From Clostridiales bacterium (GTDB lineage: Bacteria > Bacillota > Clostridia > Christensenellales > Borkfalkiaceae), in contig DOCD01000125.1 in the NCBI GenBank assembly GCA_003503945.1, positions 1 through 21,515 on the forward strand: 21,515 nucleotides of DNA, written 5' to 3'. Below, piece after piece: positions 14,122 through 21,515 of the stretch; positions within the stretch are counted from its first letter, which is position 1, and each line of letters starts with the position of its first letter. The position numbers were made by a program, and so were the translations under genes. Under the pieces are notes generated by a model. That model was not told where the DNA came from, searched no databases, and saw nothing but the letters and a program-made list of their open reading frames with translations.

Positions 14122-16095
14122 TTATCTGCCGTTGGTGTTGTATAAGCAAGGCGTCCAGCTGATTGTGGACGACGAAGTTATCTGGATATAGTCCAGACCG
14201 GGGCCGCCCGTCGACTGACCTTTAAGGAAGGTATTATCTTTAATCATAATCTGAATTACGTTGTCGCCCTCGACAAGCTTTGCCGAACGGGTTGCCGTGA
14301 AGTTTGCGAAATTGCCCCAGCTGCCCGCGCTCGCGCCGCCCTTGATGCTGAACTTACCGTAAGCAAGCGGCGTGCCGTTTACGATAATATCCATTTCGTT
14401 GGGGGTGAACGTAACGTCGCCCAACTCGCTTGCAAGCCCGATATCTATCTTGACGCCCGTAGCCGCCGCAGAAGATTTGAACTTGAATTCGAGTATGAGC
14501 ATACAGTGCGTATAGCCCACGTAATAGTTGTTGCTTGCCCCGAGAGGCGCGCCGGGCTGAACCATCTGTTCCTGATTTGCCGCACCCGAGTAACCCGCGC
14601 CGACTTTGCCCGTAAGGTCTACGTATTCCGCCTCCATTTTACCGTCCGCAAGCGTAACCTCTTTATCCCTTATGGGTACGGTAACTTCGCAGCTCGCGGA
14701 GCTGTATCCGTCCGCCTTGCCTTCGACCGTGAACGAGAATGCGCGCGCGGAAGCCGTAGGCGTTCCGTGAAGCTTGCCGTCCGCGTCGAGCGTGAGCCCT
14801 GCGGGAAGCGCGGTCTTTGCGCTGAACGTAATATCCATCGTCGCGTCTTCGGGAGCAAGGTCAACCGAATATTCGGTGCCTACCGTCGCCGCGTCGAGCG
14901 TTATGAACGTAGGCAACGGAACTCTGGGTTCGGTGATTTTCAAAGTGAAATCAGCCGTCTTTGCTTCGCAGCCCTCCGCCGTCGCCTTTACGGTAATCGT
15001 AAAGTCGCCCATTTCGGTGGGTACGCCGTAAAGCGCGCCGTTTTCGTACATGGTGAGCCCTGCGGGAAGCTTGCCGCCCGTAAGCGTATATACGACGGGG
15101 TTCTGGTTGTCCGCAACGGCGACCTTAACCCCTCCCGTAAGCTTTGCGTAAACCGTGCCCGACATACCGTCGTCGAGCTTGCCGCCCGTAAAGGTGATAA
15201 CGCCCGCGTCGGATTCTACCTCGTTGAGTCTGATAAGCAACGATATTTCAACCGTCGCAGACTCGTATCCTTCCGCGCTTGCGGTAACTTTAAAGTTCTT
15301 TCTGCCGCGCTCGGAGGGTTTGCCGTGCAAAAGTCCGCTCTCTTCGAGCGCGAGCCCCGCGGGGAGCGCGCTGTCTGCGGCAACCGTATATTTTATGTTT
15401 TTAGCGCCCTTTGCCGACGAAACGAGCGCCGTGTAGTATACGTTCTGCAAGCCCGCGTCTACGGTGACCTCTTCGAATACGAGCTTGGGGTTGGTCACGT
15501 TGATTTTCCACGTCGCGTCGACGGTGCCTATACCCGCCGCGGTGGCGGTTATAACTACCGTCGCCGAGCCGGTTGCGGTAGCCTTTCCGCTTATGACGCC
15601 GTTAGCGCCGAGCGTGAGCCCCGCGGGCAGAGTGCCCGATTTAAGCGTATACGTAACCTCGGTTGCGCCCGTCGCCGTAGCCACGGTCGCTTCCGCCTGT
15701 TTGTTTACTTCGATATTTATTTCGCCGTCCGCATAGGCGAAAGCGGCTGCCTTAACGGTAAGCGTGAACTCCGCTTCCGCGCTCAGCTTATCCGCCGTCG
15801 CGACGACCGTGAATTTGTGCGCGGATACGGCTTTCGCGGGTATGCCCGATACCGTGCCCGCGTCGAAGGTAAGCCCTTCGGGAAGGGTCGCGCCCTCCTT
15901 TAACGCGTAAGAAATTTCTTCCGCGCCCTCCGCCGTTGCGACCGAAGCGTTGTAAGCGACGCCCACCTGCGCTTCCGCAAGGGTCGTACCCGTATAGGTA
16001 AGCTTATCGCCGCATCCCGCAACAAAAACGGGGATTATAAAGATAAAAACGAGTATTAAAGATAGCCAGGATAATTTCGTTTTTCTTTTAACCAT
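14122..16095 (-). CDS. Lipoprotein with five Ig-like (putative-Ig) repeats and CBM-like C-terminus
   Basis: 657-residue surface lipoprotein. Signal peptide with lipobox VAGC (Cys28). Five repeats of about 80-95 residues (about 34-113, 117-200, 204-288, 295-386, 392-475) each carry LPAGLTL or a close variant (LPEGLTF, LPAGLAL, LPAGLTM), then a turn like GxLxGxPT, and a strand such as FTVxAxADG. This is the putative-Ig (He_PIG, cadherin-like) pattern. The C-terminal part (about 485-650), from KMEAEYVDL to GLDYIQI, resembles a CBM6/35 carbohydrate-binding sandwich. No catalytic domain is seen, so it most likely binds a glycan and presents it to the GH3 enzymes on both sides. AAAGGAG before the ATG is a good ribosome site. 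Confidence 0.85.
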   Translation of the reverse strand: MVKRKTKLSWLSLILVFIFIIPVFVAGCGDKLTYTGTTLAEAQVGVAYNASVATAEGAEEISYALKEGATLPEGLTFDAGTVSGIPAKAVSAHKFTVVATADKLSAEAEFTLTVKAAAFAYADGEINIEVNKQAEATVATATGATEVTYTLKSGTLPAGLTLGANGVISGKATATGSATVVITATAAGIGTVDATWKINVTNPKLVFEEVTVDAGLQNVYYTALVSSAKGAKNIKYTVAADSALPAGLALEESGLLHGKPSERGRKNFKVTASAEGYESATVEISLLIRLNEVESDAGVITFTGGKLDDGMSGTVYAKLTGGVKVAVADNQNPVVYTLTGGKLPAGLTMYENGALYGVPTEMGDFTITVKATAEGCEAKTADFTLKITEPRVPLPTFITLDAATVGTEYSVDLAPEDATMDITFSAKTALPAGLTLDADGKLHGTPTASARAFSFTVEGKADGYSSASCEVTVPIRDKEVTLADGKMEAEYVDLTGKVGAGYSGAANQEQMVQPGAPLGASNNYYVGYTHCMLILEFKFKSSAAATGVKIDIGLASELGDVTFTPNEMDIIVNGTPLAYGKFSIKGGASAGSWGNFANFTATRSAKLVEGDNVIQIMIKDNTFLKGQSTGGPGLDYIQITSSSTISWTPCLYNTNGR

Positions 16096-16134
16096 TTTTT
16101 CTCCTTTATTTTAACTGTTTGATTTTGGGCGCAA

Positions 16135-16179
16135 GGCGAAATTTACCTTTTCAGATAAATTTCGCCCGCACCTTGTCAA
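16135..16179 (-). promoter_or_regulatory. TTGACA box followed by 11-bp inverted repeat upstream of Ig lipoprotein
   Basis: On the minus strand a perfect -35 TTGACA (16174-16179) is followed by an 11-bp perfect inverted repeat (GGCGAAATTTA 16135-16145, TAAATTTCGCC 16156-16166, 10 bases apart) that covers where the -10 and start would be. The -10 (TATCTG at spacing 16) is poor. It could be an operator over a regulated internal promoter, or only an RNA hairpin separating the GH3 and lipoprotein messages. Confidence 0.4.
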
Positions 16180-16198
16180 TTGAAATTAAAACCTTTGA

Positions 16199-19100
16199 TT
16201 ATTTATCGGTTTTTCTGCTCTTTCTTACGATAATTACCGCAGCTGCAAGAACCGTGAGTCCGAGTCCGCAGAAAAGCGTTGTGCCGAATACGTCGATAGT
16301 GCTTCCGCAGCCGCTCTTTTCAAGCTCTTCTATTCTGGTATTTGATTCGCCCTGCGCCTTTTCAAGTTCCGCAAGCTTATCCTGAAGCTCTTTGATTTCC
16401 TTGGCGTGCTTTTCTTCAAGCGCCTTCATAGCCGTTTCGAGCGCGGTAATCTTGGTTTCGAGCGCGGTCTTGGTTTCGGCTGCTTCGGTCTTTGCCGCTT
16501 CCAGAGCGTCGGTAAGCGTCTTTACCTCGGCAGCGAGCTCTTCCTTGGTTGCCGCCGCGCCTTCGAGGTCCGTAAGCTTCTTGGTTAAATCGGCAATCTT
16601 CTTATCGGCAGCCGCGGACTGCGTCTGCAACGCCTCTATTTCGGAAAGCATATCGCCCATAGCCGCAAACGTGTCTTTGCCCATATATCTGACGGTCACC
16701 GTTGCACTCTGCCCTATGAAATTACCTGCCGCATTCTTGACGGAAACGGTTACCTGATATTCTGCGGCGGTTGTGCCTTCGATATATACGGTAACTAAGC
16801 CCGTTTCGGGGTCGACAGTCGCGCTGTGTACGTTCTTATCGCCCTCGATTTCAGCGTTGATGTCCGCGGGAAGCTTCGTGGGCTTCGTTGCGTGGCTCGT
16901 AAGCTTGTCGGAAAGGGTCAGCTCATAGGTAAGTCCTTCGAACTCGGCTTCGAACAGCTCGCTCGAAAAATCGATATCAAGCTCGTTCATATCCGAGAAC
17001 ATAAGGTACTGTTCGCCGAGAGTTGTCGTCGACTGATAGTCGGTAAGCTTGCTCATATTGCAGGAGTTGAGCGTCGCGTAGCTGAGGTTGCGCGCTGCGT
17101 TCCTTAAAGCCGTGAGTAAGGTTGCGGTAAGCATCTTATCGCCGTGCTTCTGGTATGCCGCGGTTATGTTCTTCGAACCGGTGGAGCCTACGTCGTTGCC
17201 GAGCGAAAGGTCGTTACCTGCCCTGACCATCTGTTCCTGATCCATATATCCGCCGTTGTACCAGTCGGTTACGACGATACCCTTGAAGCCCCATTCCTTT
17301 CTGAGTACGTTGGTAAGAAGGGGATAGCTTGCGCCCGCCCACGTCGTGCCTACGCGGTTGAACGAGGACATCACGCCGAGCGCGCCTTTGTGACCTACGT
17401 AAGCCTCGTCGTCGAACAAATCCGTGGAGTCGACGTCGATTGCGAGCTGGAAGGCTTTGAGGTAAATTTCACGCATTGCCTGCTCGGTCGCCCAGGTGGT
17501 GACGCCGTTACGGTTGGTTTCCTGGTCGTTTAAAGCGAAGTGTTTAAGGAAGGGGAATACGCCCTTGGACTGCATACCCTTAGTGAGGTAAGCCGCCATT
17601 ATGCCGGAAAGGAATCCGTCCTCCGAATAATACTCGAAGTTACGTCCCGAGAAAGGAGTTCTGTGAATGTTTACGCCGGGTCCGTACAAGCCGTTGTAGC
17701 CCATCCACGCGCCTTCTTCGCCGATATGCTCGCCCTGCTCTTCGACAAGCTCCTTATTGAAGGTAGCCGCAACTATGCAGGGGGAAACGTAATAGCATCT
17801 TGCCGAGCCGTAGCCGTTTATCTGTCCTACGAATCCGAAGGGGCCGTCGGGGTGAATACCTTCGGGAATGCCTAAAACGTCGAACTTCTGCGAACGGAAT
17901 TTACCGTTTTCGACGAAGTCCATAAGCTGCTGAGGCGTGAACTGGTTGAGGAATTTATCCCATTTTGCTTTTTCTTCCGCGGTGCCGTAAGGGTCGACGC
18001 CATAAAGGCTGCTCAGACGTATAACGTCTACTTGGTCGACCGTCTTGTCGCCCGTAAGCGGAGTGGTTCTCTGAGTGGGTTTTTTCGCGTCTGCGACAAA
18101 CCAGGGCTGGTCCTTATCGTATGCCGCGCCCGTAGGGTCGGTATCGGAGGTTACGCCGTAAGCAAGCTTCGCTTCGAAAGCCGCGTCAACCGTCCTCTCC
18201 GCGTCAGTGGGTTTCTGAGGGAACGTGCCCGCGAAATCCGCACGGGTCATTTCGGTGATGCCTCTGCCCATTATGCCCGCCGAAATATCGTCGAACTGGT
18301 TGTCGCTGTGAGTATCGTTCGCGCCGTAAGTTTTCTTGTCGACGTTCATTTCGTATTTGATGCCGTCTGCAAGAGTGAACTCTTTTTTCTGCGCGTCGGG
18401 CGCGTTGTACCAGCCGTGCGAGTTGCTGCTTACGAACAGGTTGTATTTGCCCGCGTCAAGCTCGTAACCCTTGAATTTGTTTTCGTTCGCGTCGTCCCAG
18501 TCGTAGGAAGCCATCGATTCAAGCGAAATCTTCATGGTTACGGTCGCGCTTGCCTGAGGTTGAAGCAAGGGCGTTTTCGCAAAGTCGCCGAGGTTGACGT
18601 GCGCCTTTTCGATTTTGCCCGCGGTGTACGGAGCGGAGTAGTAAAGCTGAACCACTTCCTTGCCTGCCTTTTCGCCCGTATTCTTAACGGTTACGTTAAC
18701 TTCTATCTCGCTGTCCTTATTGAGCGTTTCGGGAACCTTGAATTCAACGCCCGTGTATTCGAACGTGGTGTAGGAAAGCCCGTAGCCGAAGGGATAGCGC
18801 ACGTTGTCGTTGTACCACTTGTTTGCCGTTGCGCCCGTCTTTTTGTCCTCTTCGAACGCGCGGGTTTCGAAATATTTGTAACCTACGTAAATACCCTCTT
18901 CGTACGTAACGCCGTTACCCGTCGAAGGCGAGCCGTCCGCTTTGAGAAGGGCGTCGCCCGCGGGCGACTTAATGCCCGAGAAAGACGGGGAGGAGCTCGT
19001 CGGGTCGTTGTACTCTACCGTTTTCTTGTTGGAAGCGAAGTTCTGCACCGACGGGATTGTATTGAAATCCTTAGCGTACAGGTCTACCGTTCTGCCGGAG

Positions 19101-19972
19101 GGGTTGACTTCGCCGTTTAAAATTCTGCCGAGCGCCGCAAAGCCCGTCGAGCCGGGCAAGCCTATCCAGAGCACCGCGTCGACTTTTTCGAGAATCGCAT
19201 CTTCGAATTCGAGGGGCTGCGCCGCGTTGAGTACGAGTATAACTTTTTTGGTCGTGCCCGCTTTTTCCCTCGCGAGGTTTATAAGCGCCTTTTCGTTGTC
19301 GTCAAGCTGTAAGTAATGCTGTCCGGCGAGGTTGCCCGAACGTCCTTCGACGGCGTTGCCGAAGAAGAAGTCGGATACGTCGATGCCTTCGCCGCCCGTA
19401 CGCGATACCATGACTATCGACGCGTCGAAGTCGGAAAGGCTGTTTTTCAGCTCGTCGGAATATTTGCTCTGCGGGGTTTCCGCGGTTATCATATCCGCCG
19501 CCTGATACTGGTATTGGGGTCTTTTGCCGCCCGAAACCTTATCGTTATCGTAGAACGCTTTGAGTTGGTTGTTGATAGTATAGCCTGCGTTCTTTATCGA
19601 GGTGTAGCCGTCGATACCGTCGCCCGACGAAGTGCTGAACGACGACGAACCGCCGCCGCCGAATGCGGGATTGCTCCAGTTTTTGCCGAGAAGGTTTAAT
19701 TTTTTAACAGAGCTTGCCAAAGGAAGCGCATTGTTCTTGTTTTGAAGAAGAACAAATCCCTCTTCCGCGATGGTTTCGTTAAACTTGTTCGCTCTTTCCA
19801 GAGAGTCCTGACGGCTCTTCGCTTCGAGGTCGTATGTATGTCCCTCGTAACCCGAAGCTTCCGCACGCACGCTGAACGACATTACGTTAATTGCCGAAAG
19901 GGCGCACACCGACGCCAGAACGGCACAGCCGAGCGTTTTAACTACTTTGCTTTTTGTTCTGCTTTTTGCCAC
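16199..19972 (-). CDS. Secreted GH3 enzyme with coiled coil and C-terminal Cys-TM anchor
   Basis: 1257-residue permuted GH3 enzyme, paralogue of the gene at 11049-14111. GTG start at 19972 is chosen because GGAGG (19980-19984) stands seven bases before it; the 44 extra codons of the longer frame are intergenic. Signal peptide 1-37 (cleavage near SVRA-EAS). Sandwich domain about 60-310 with SRTGGEGID (Glu195 candidate acid/base); Fn3-like about 420-530; barrel domain about 660-970 with FPFLKHFALNDQETNR and nucleophile Asp903 in VVTDW; a beta domain about 1000-1096; a long coiled coil about 1105-1218; then SGCGS (1220-1224), a membrane helix and RKSRKTDK. The enzyme is thus held off the membrane by a coiled-coil stalk. 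It heads the leftward cluster behind the promoter near 20071-20097. Substrate unknown, probably a beta-linked oligosaccharide. Confidence 0.92.
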   Translation of the reverse strand: MAKSRTKSKVVKTLGCAVLASVCALSAINVMSFSVRAEASGYEGHTYDLEAKSRQDSLERANKFNETIAEEGFVLLQNKNNALPLASSVKKLNLLGKNWSNPAFGGGGSSSFSTSSGDGIDGYTSIKNAGYTINNQLKAFYDNDKVSGGKRPQYQYQAADMITAETPQSKYSDELKNSLSDFDASIVMVSRTGGEGIDVSDFFFGNAVEGRSGNLAGQHYLQLDDNEKALINLAREKAGTTKKVILVLNAAQPLEFEDAILEKVDAVLWIGLPGSTGFAALGRILNGEVNPSGRTVDLYAKDFNTIPSVQNFASNKKTVEYNDPTSSSPSFSGIKSPAGDALLKADGSPSTGNGVTYEEGIYVGYKYFETRAFEEDKKTGATANKWYNDNVRYPFGYGLSYTTFEYTGVEFKVPETLNKDSEIEVNVTVKNTGEKAGKEVVQLYYSAPYTAGKIEKAHVNLGDFAKTPLLQPQASATVTMKISLESMASYDWDDANENKFKGYELDAGKYNLFVSSNSHGWYNAPDAQKKEFTLADGIKYEMNVDKKTYGANDTHSDNQFDDISAGIMGRGITEMTRADFAGTFPQKPTDAERTVDAAFEAKLAYGVTSDTDPTGAAYDKDQPWFVADAKKPTQRTTPLTGDKTVDQVDVIRLSSLYGVDPYGTAEEKAKWDKFLNQFTPQQLMDFVENGKFRSQKFDVLGIPEGIHPDGPFGFVGQINGYGSARCYYVSPCIVAATFNKELVEEQGEHIGEEGAWMGYNGLYGPGVNIHRTPFSGRNFEYYSEDGFLSGIMAAYLTKGMQSKGVFPFLKHFALNDQETNRNGVTTWATEQAMREIYLKAFQLAIDVDSTDLFDDEAYVGHKGALGVMSSFNRVGTTWAGASYPLLTNVLRKEWGFKGIVVTDWYNGGYMDQEQMVRAGNDLSLGNDVGSTGSKNITAAYQKHGDKMLTATLLTALRNAARNLSYATLNSCNMSKLTDYQSTTTLGEQYLMFSDMNELDIDFSSELFEAEFEGLTYELTLSDKLTSHATKPTKLPADINAEIEGDKNVHSATVDPETGLVTVYIEGTTAAEYQVTVSVKNAAGNFIGQSATVTVRYMGKDTFAAMGDMLSEIEALQTQSAAADKKIADLTKKLTDLEGAAATKEELAAEVKTLTDALEAAKTEAAETKTALETKITALETAMKALEEKHAKEIKELQDKLAELEKAQGESNTRIEELEKSGCGSTIDVFGTTLFCGLGLTVLAAAVIIVRKSRKTDK

Positions 19973-20070
19973 TTTTTTTCCTCCAAAAAAATTTTTTTGC
20001 CTCGTGACGGTTCGCCCGATATGCGCAACAGTGCATACAAAGCCCGCACAAAGCTTCGTCTGTGGGCAGT

Positions 20071-20097
20071 TTAATACACTCGGGGGCGGCGTGTCAA
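20071..20097 (-). promoter_or_regulatory. Putative promoter of the GH3 cluster
   Basis: On the minus strand a perfect TTGACA (20092-20097) is followed after 15 bases by TATTAA (20071-20076); the spacer is short. An imperfect inverted repeat (GCCCACA 20061-20067 with TGTGCGGGC 20042-20050) lies just downstream. The leader to the GTG is about 95 bases. The upstream gene is closed off by a terminator, so a promoter is needed here. Confidence 0.5.
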
Positions 20098-20146
20098 TAC
20101 CCAAAACACTTTGCGTATAAAATGCGGCACATTATGCATCAATGAT

Positions 20147-20178
20147 AAAAAATAACAAAGACAAGCTTATTGTCTTTG
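20147..20178 (-). terminator. Intrinsic terminator of the LRR/SGNH gene
   Basis: CAAAGACAA (20156-20164) and TTGTCTTTG (20170-20178) form a 9-bp perfect stem with a 5-base loop; on the minus strand it is followed by TTATTTTTT. It lies 25 bases past the stop codon at 20204 and separates that gene from the GH3 cluster. Confidence 0.8.
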
Positions 20179-20203
20179 CTATTTCACATATAATTAAAAT
20201 AAT

Positions 20204-21515
20204 TCACTTTATTTGGTTTTTCAGCCTTTGCACGACGCGCTCGATGTATATTTTGCTACCTGCGGTGGAGGGGTGGTAATTTGTGTCGTAAAAGTACTCT
20301 TTATCCATCACGCAGTCGTCGAACGTCATATACACGGCCGCCTTATCCCCCGCCGCCGCTCTTATCGCCCTTTCCAGCTCGTACCCGCGGCTGTAATCGA
20401 GCCCGTCTGAGTTTACGGGGCCGAACCCGACGAACACGCCGACGCCCATACCCGAAAGCGCCGAGTAACATTCGTAAAGCCGCCTTTTTGCGAGCGAATT
20501 TTCGAACTGAACGGTCGAAAGGATTTCGTAAGCCAGCCCCTCGTTGTCGAAGCCGCCGCGCCTTTCCGAAATGTTGTTCCCGCGGGCGTCCATATAGTCG
20601 AGCCCGTCCGAATAGTCGGAGGGCACGAAATCGTCGCTCGACATATATACAAGCTTGCCCGACAGATACTTCGAAAAGCCCTTCCACACCTCGTCGTATT
20701 CCGTAAGGTCGAGGCGGGCGACGAAGTCGTAATTGCATTCGAGGGTGGTAAACACCCTTCCGTCGAAGTTGTTGAGTACAAAAAGCTGGTGCACCGCGCC
20801 GGGCTCGGGATTATGCACGAACATATCGCCGCTTTTGAGATACGACGATATAAGGGCAATCTGGTACAGCGCGCATACACCGCCTATTACGCCCGTATTG
20901 AAAACCTCGTACCTGCCGCCTAACAAATCGTACGCGTAATTCGCGTCGAACCCGTACCAGACGGAGCAGCCCGCAAAAAGAATGAGCTTCGGCTTTTCGC
21001 TTTCGCACGTTTCGAGCAGTTCGAGCTTGTTTGCAACCTGTCCGTTTTCGGTACGGATATACGCGGGCGGCAGAACGGCGTTTATGCGCAGGGTGGATAC
21101 GCGCGGGTTGTAGCCCATTGCGTTTTCGGAAAAAAAGACTATATCGTCCGAAAGGCAGAGCTCCTTTAAGCCGTCGCAATATAAAAACGCGAAATCGGCT
21201 ACGTACTCTATACCCCTCGGCAAAACCGCGGTTTCGAACTTCGCGTTTTCGAAAGCGCGTTCGGAAATGCCCGCCACGGGATAACCGCCCAGCCTTTCGG
21301 GCACGGTAAGCCGTTTATCCCCGCCGTTATAGTCCGTAATAACGGCGGCTTTATCCTCTGAAACGCTTTCGCGTTCGAGCTCGGAAAGGGTTTTTTTATC
21401 CTCCTCGGCGTACAGCCTTCTCACGTCGTCCGCGTCTATAAGGCTGTACGTAAAGCAGCTTTCCGCCGTGTTTTTGCTCCACTCGGCAAACAGCGCCGAA
21501 GCCCCGCCGTAACGG
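20204..21515 (-). CDS. LRR-SGNH hydrolase-like protein, 5' end cut by window end
   Basis: The frame is open to the window end, so the gene starts beyond it; the GTG at 21424 is possible, but the 30 codons before it (with YGGASALFAEWSKN) read like protein. Numbering from that GTG, a leucine-rich repeat of the BspA (LRR_5) type lies at about 30-118 (SERAFENAKFETAVLP, VADFAFLYCDGLKEL). An SGNH/GDSL-type domain follows at about 145-400, with LFAGCSVWYG (candidate nucleophile Ser154), FVGFGPVNSDG, and the C-terminal Asp-x-x-His-like block DTNYHPST (Asp380, His384). Such domains occur in AlgJ/AlgX/DltD-type partners of MBOAT acyltransferases and in esterases. The visible part shows no membrane helix. 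It ends with a terminator, so it is not in the GH3 operon but lies close to it. Confidence 0.75.
   Translation of the reverse strand, partial: RYGGASALFAEWSKNTAESCFTYSLIDADDVRRLYAEEDKKTLSELERESVSEDKAAVITDYNGGDKRLTVPERLGGYPVAGISERAFENAKFETAVLPRGIEYVADFAFLYCDGLKELCLSDDIVFFSENAMGYNPRVSTLRINAVLPPAYIRTENGQVANKLELLETCESEKPKLILFAGCSVWYGFDANYAYDLLGGRYEVFNTGVIGGVCALYQIALISSYLKSGDMFVHNPEPGAVHQLFVLNNFDGRVFTTLECNYDFVARLDLTEYDEVWKGFSKYLSGKLVYMSSDDFVPSDYSDGLDYMDARGNNISERRGGFDNEGLAYEILSTVQFENSLAKRRLYECYSALSGMGVGVFVGFGPVNSDGLDYSRGYELERAIRAAAGDKAAVYMTFDDCVMDKEYFYDTNYHPSTAGSKIYIERVVQRLKNQIK

Noticed and set aside
14506..15903. Long plus-strand open frame (465 codons) opposite the Ig-repeat lipoprotein
   Set aside because: It is a shadow of the codon bias of the minus-strand gene; its translation is Arg/Val-rich with no recognisable domain, while the minus strand has a lipobox and five clear repeats.
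18032..19120. Plus-strand open frame of 362 codons opposite the large GH3 gene
   Set aside because: Same effect of biased codons on the opposite strand; no ribosome site and no family resemblance.
19973..20104. 44-codon extension of the large GH3 frame
   Set aside because: It covers the promoter region; GGAGG seven bases before the GTG at 19972, followed by a proper signal peptide, fixes the start there.

Overview
The window looks like a chromosomal contig of an uncultured anaerobic Clostridia-type bacterium (Bacillota), probably from a gut. The reasons are strong GGAGG-type ribosome binding sites, lipoproteins with Gram-positive style lipoboxes, surface enzymes held by C-terminal membrane helices, and domain-permuted GH3 enzymes of the kind known from Ruminococcus albus and Butyrivibrio. 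The genus cannot be fixed from the sequence.

Left part (1-5.4 kb) is a patchwork. It starts with a MATE transporter cut by the window edge and a convergent PNPOx-family flavoprotein. A 361-base gap (1821-2181) follows; it holds a promoter, a possible gene remnant, a cloverleaf-like four-way inverted-repeat structure and a terminator. Then come two broken serine recombinases joined head to head, both broken near the catalytic N-terminus, followed by a small three-helix membrane protein with its own terminator. Next is a leftward tRNA operon (a tRNA 5'-half fragment, tRNA-Val(GAC), tRNA-Ala(CGC)) behind a near-consensus promoter, and a small ferredoxin gene on the plus strand. The recombinase debris, the phage-like small gene and the tRNAs suggest an old integration hot spot.

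Right part (5.4-21.5 kb) is one leftward run of surface and glycan genes. In transcription order: an LRR/SGNH-hydrolase protein cut by the window end and closed by a terminator; a promoter; a secreted 1257-residue GH3 enzyme with coiled coil and C-terminal anchor; a lipoprotein with five Ig-like repeats and a carbohydrate-binding-like module; a second GH3 enzyme anchored at both ends; a hairpin; an acyl-adenylate ligase; an 82-residue membrane protein; an MBOAT acyltransferase; and a lipoprotein carbohydrate esterase. The ligase, small protein and MBOAT are joined by two ATGA start/stop overlaps, so they are probably translationally coupled.

Taken together the right part reads as an envelope system that binds and trims a glycan outside the cell (GH3s, Ig/CBM lipoprotein, esterase) next to a module that activates an acyl group and moves it across the membrane onto a surface polymer (ligase plus MBOAT, perhaps with the SGNH protein). 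The acylation module resembles the dlt operon in logic but has no visible carrier protein. This linkage is inference from gene order and families and is the most promising candidate for an undescribed system here.
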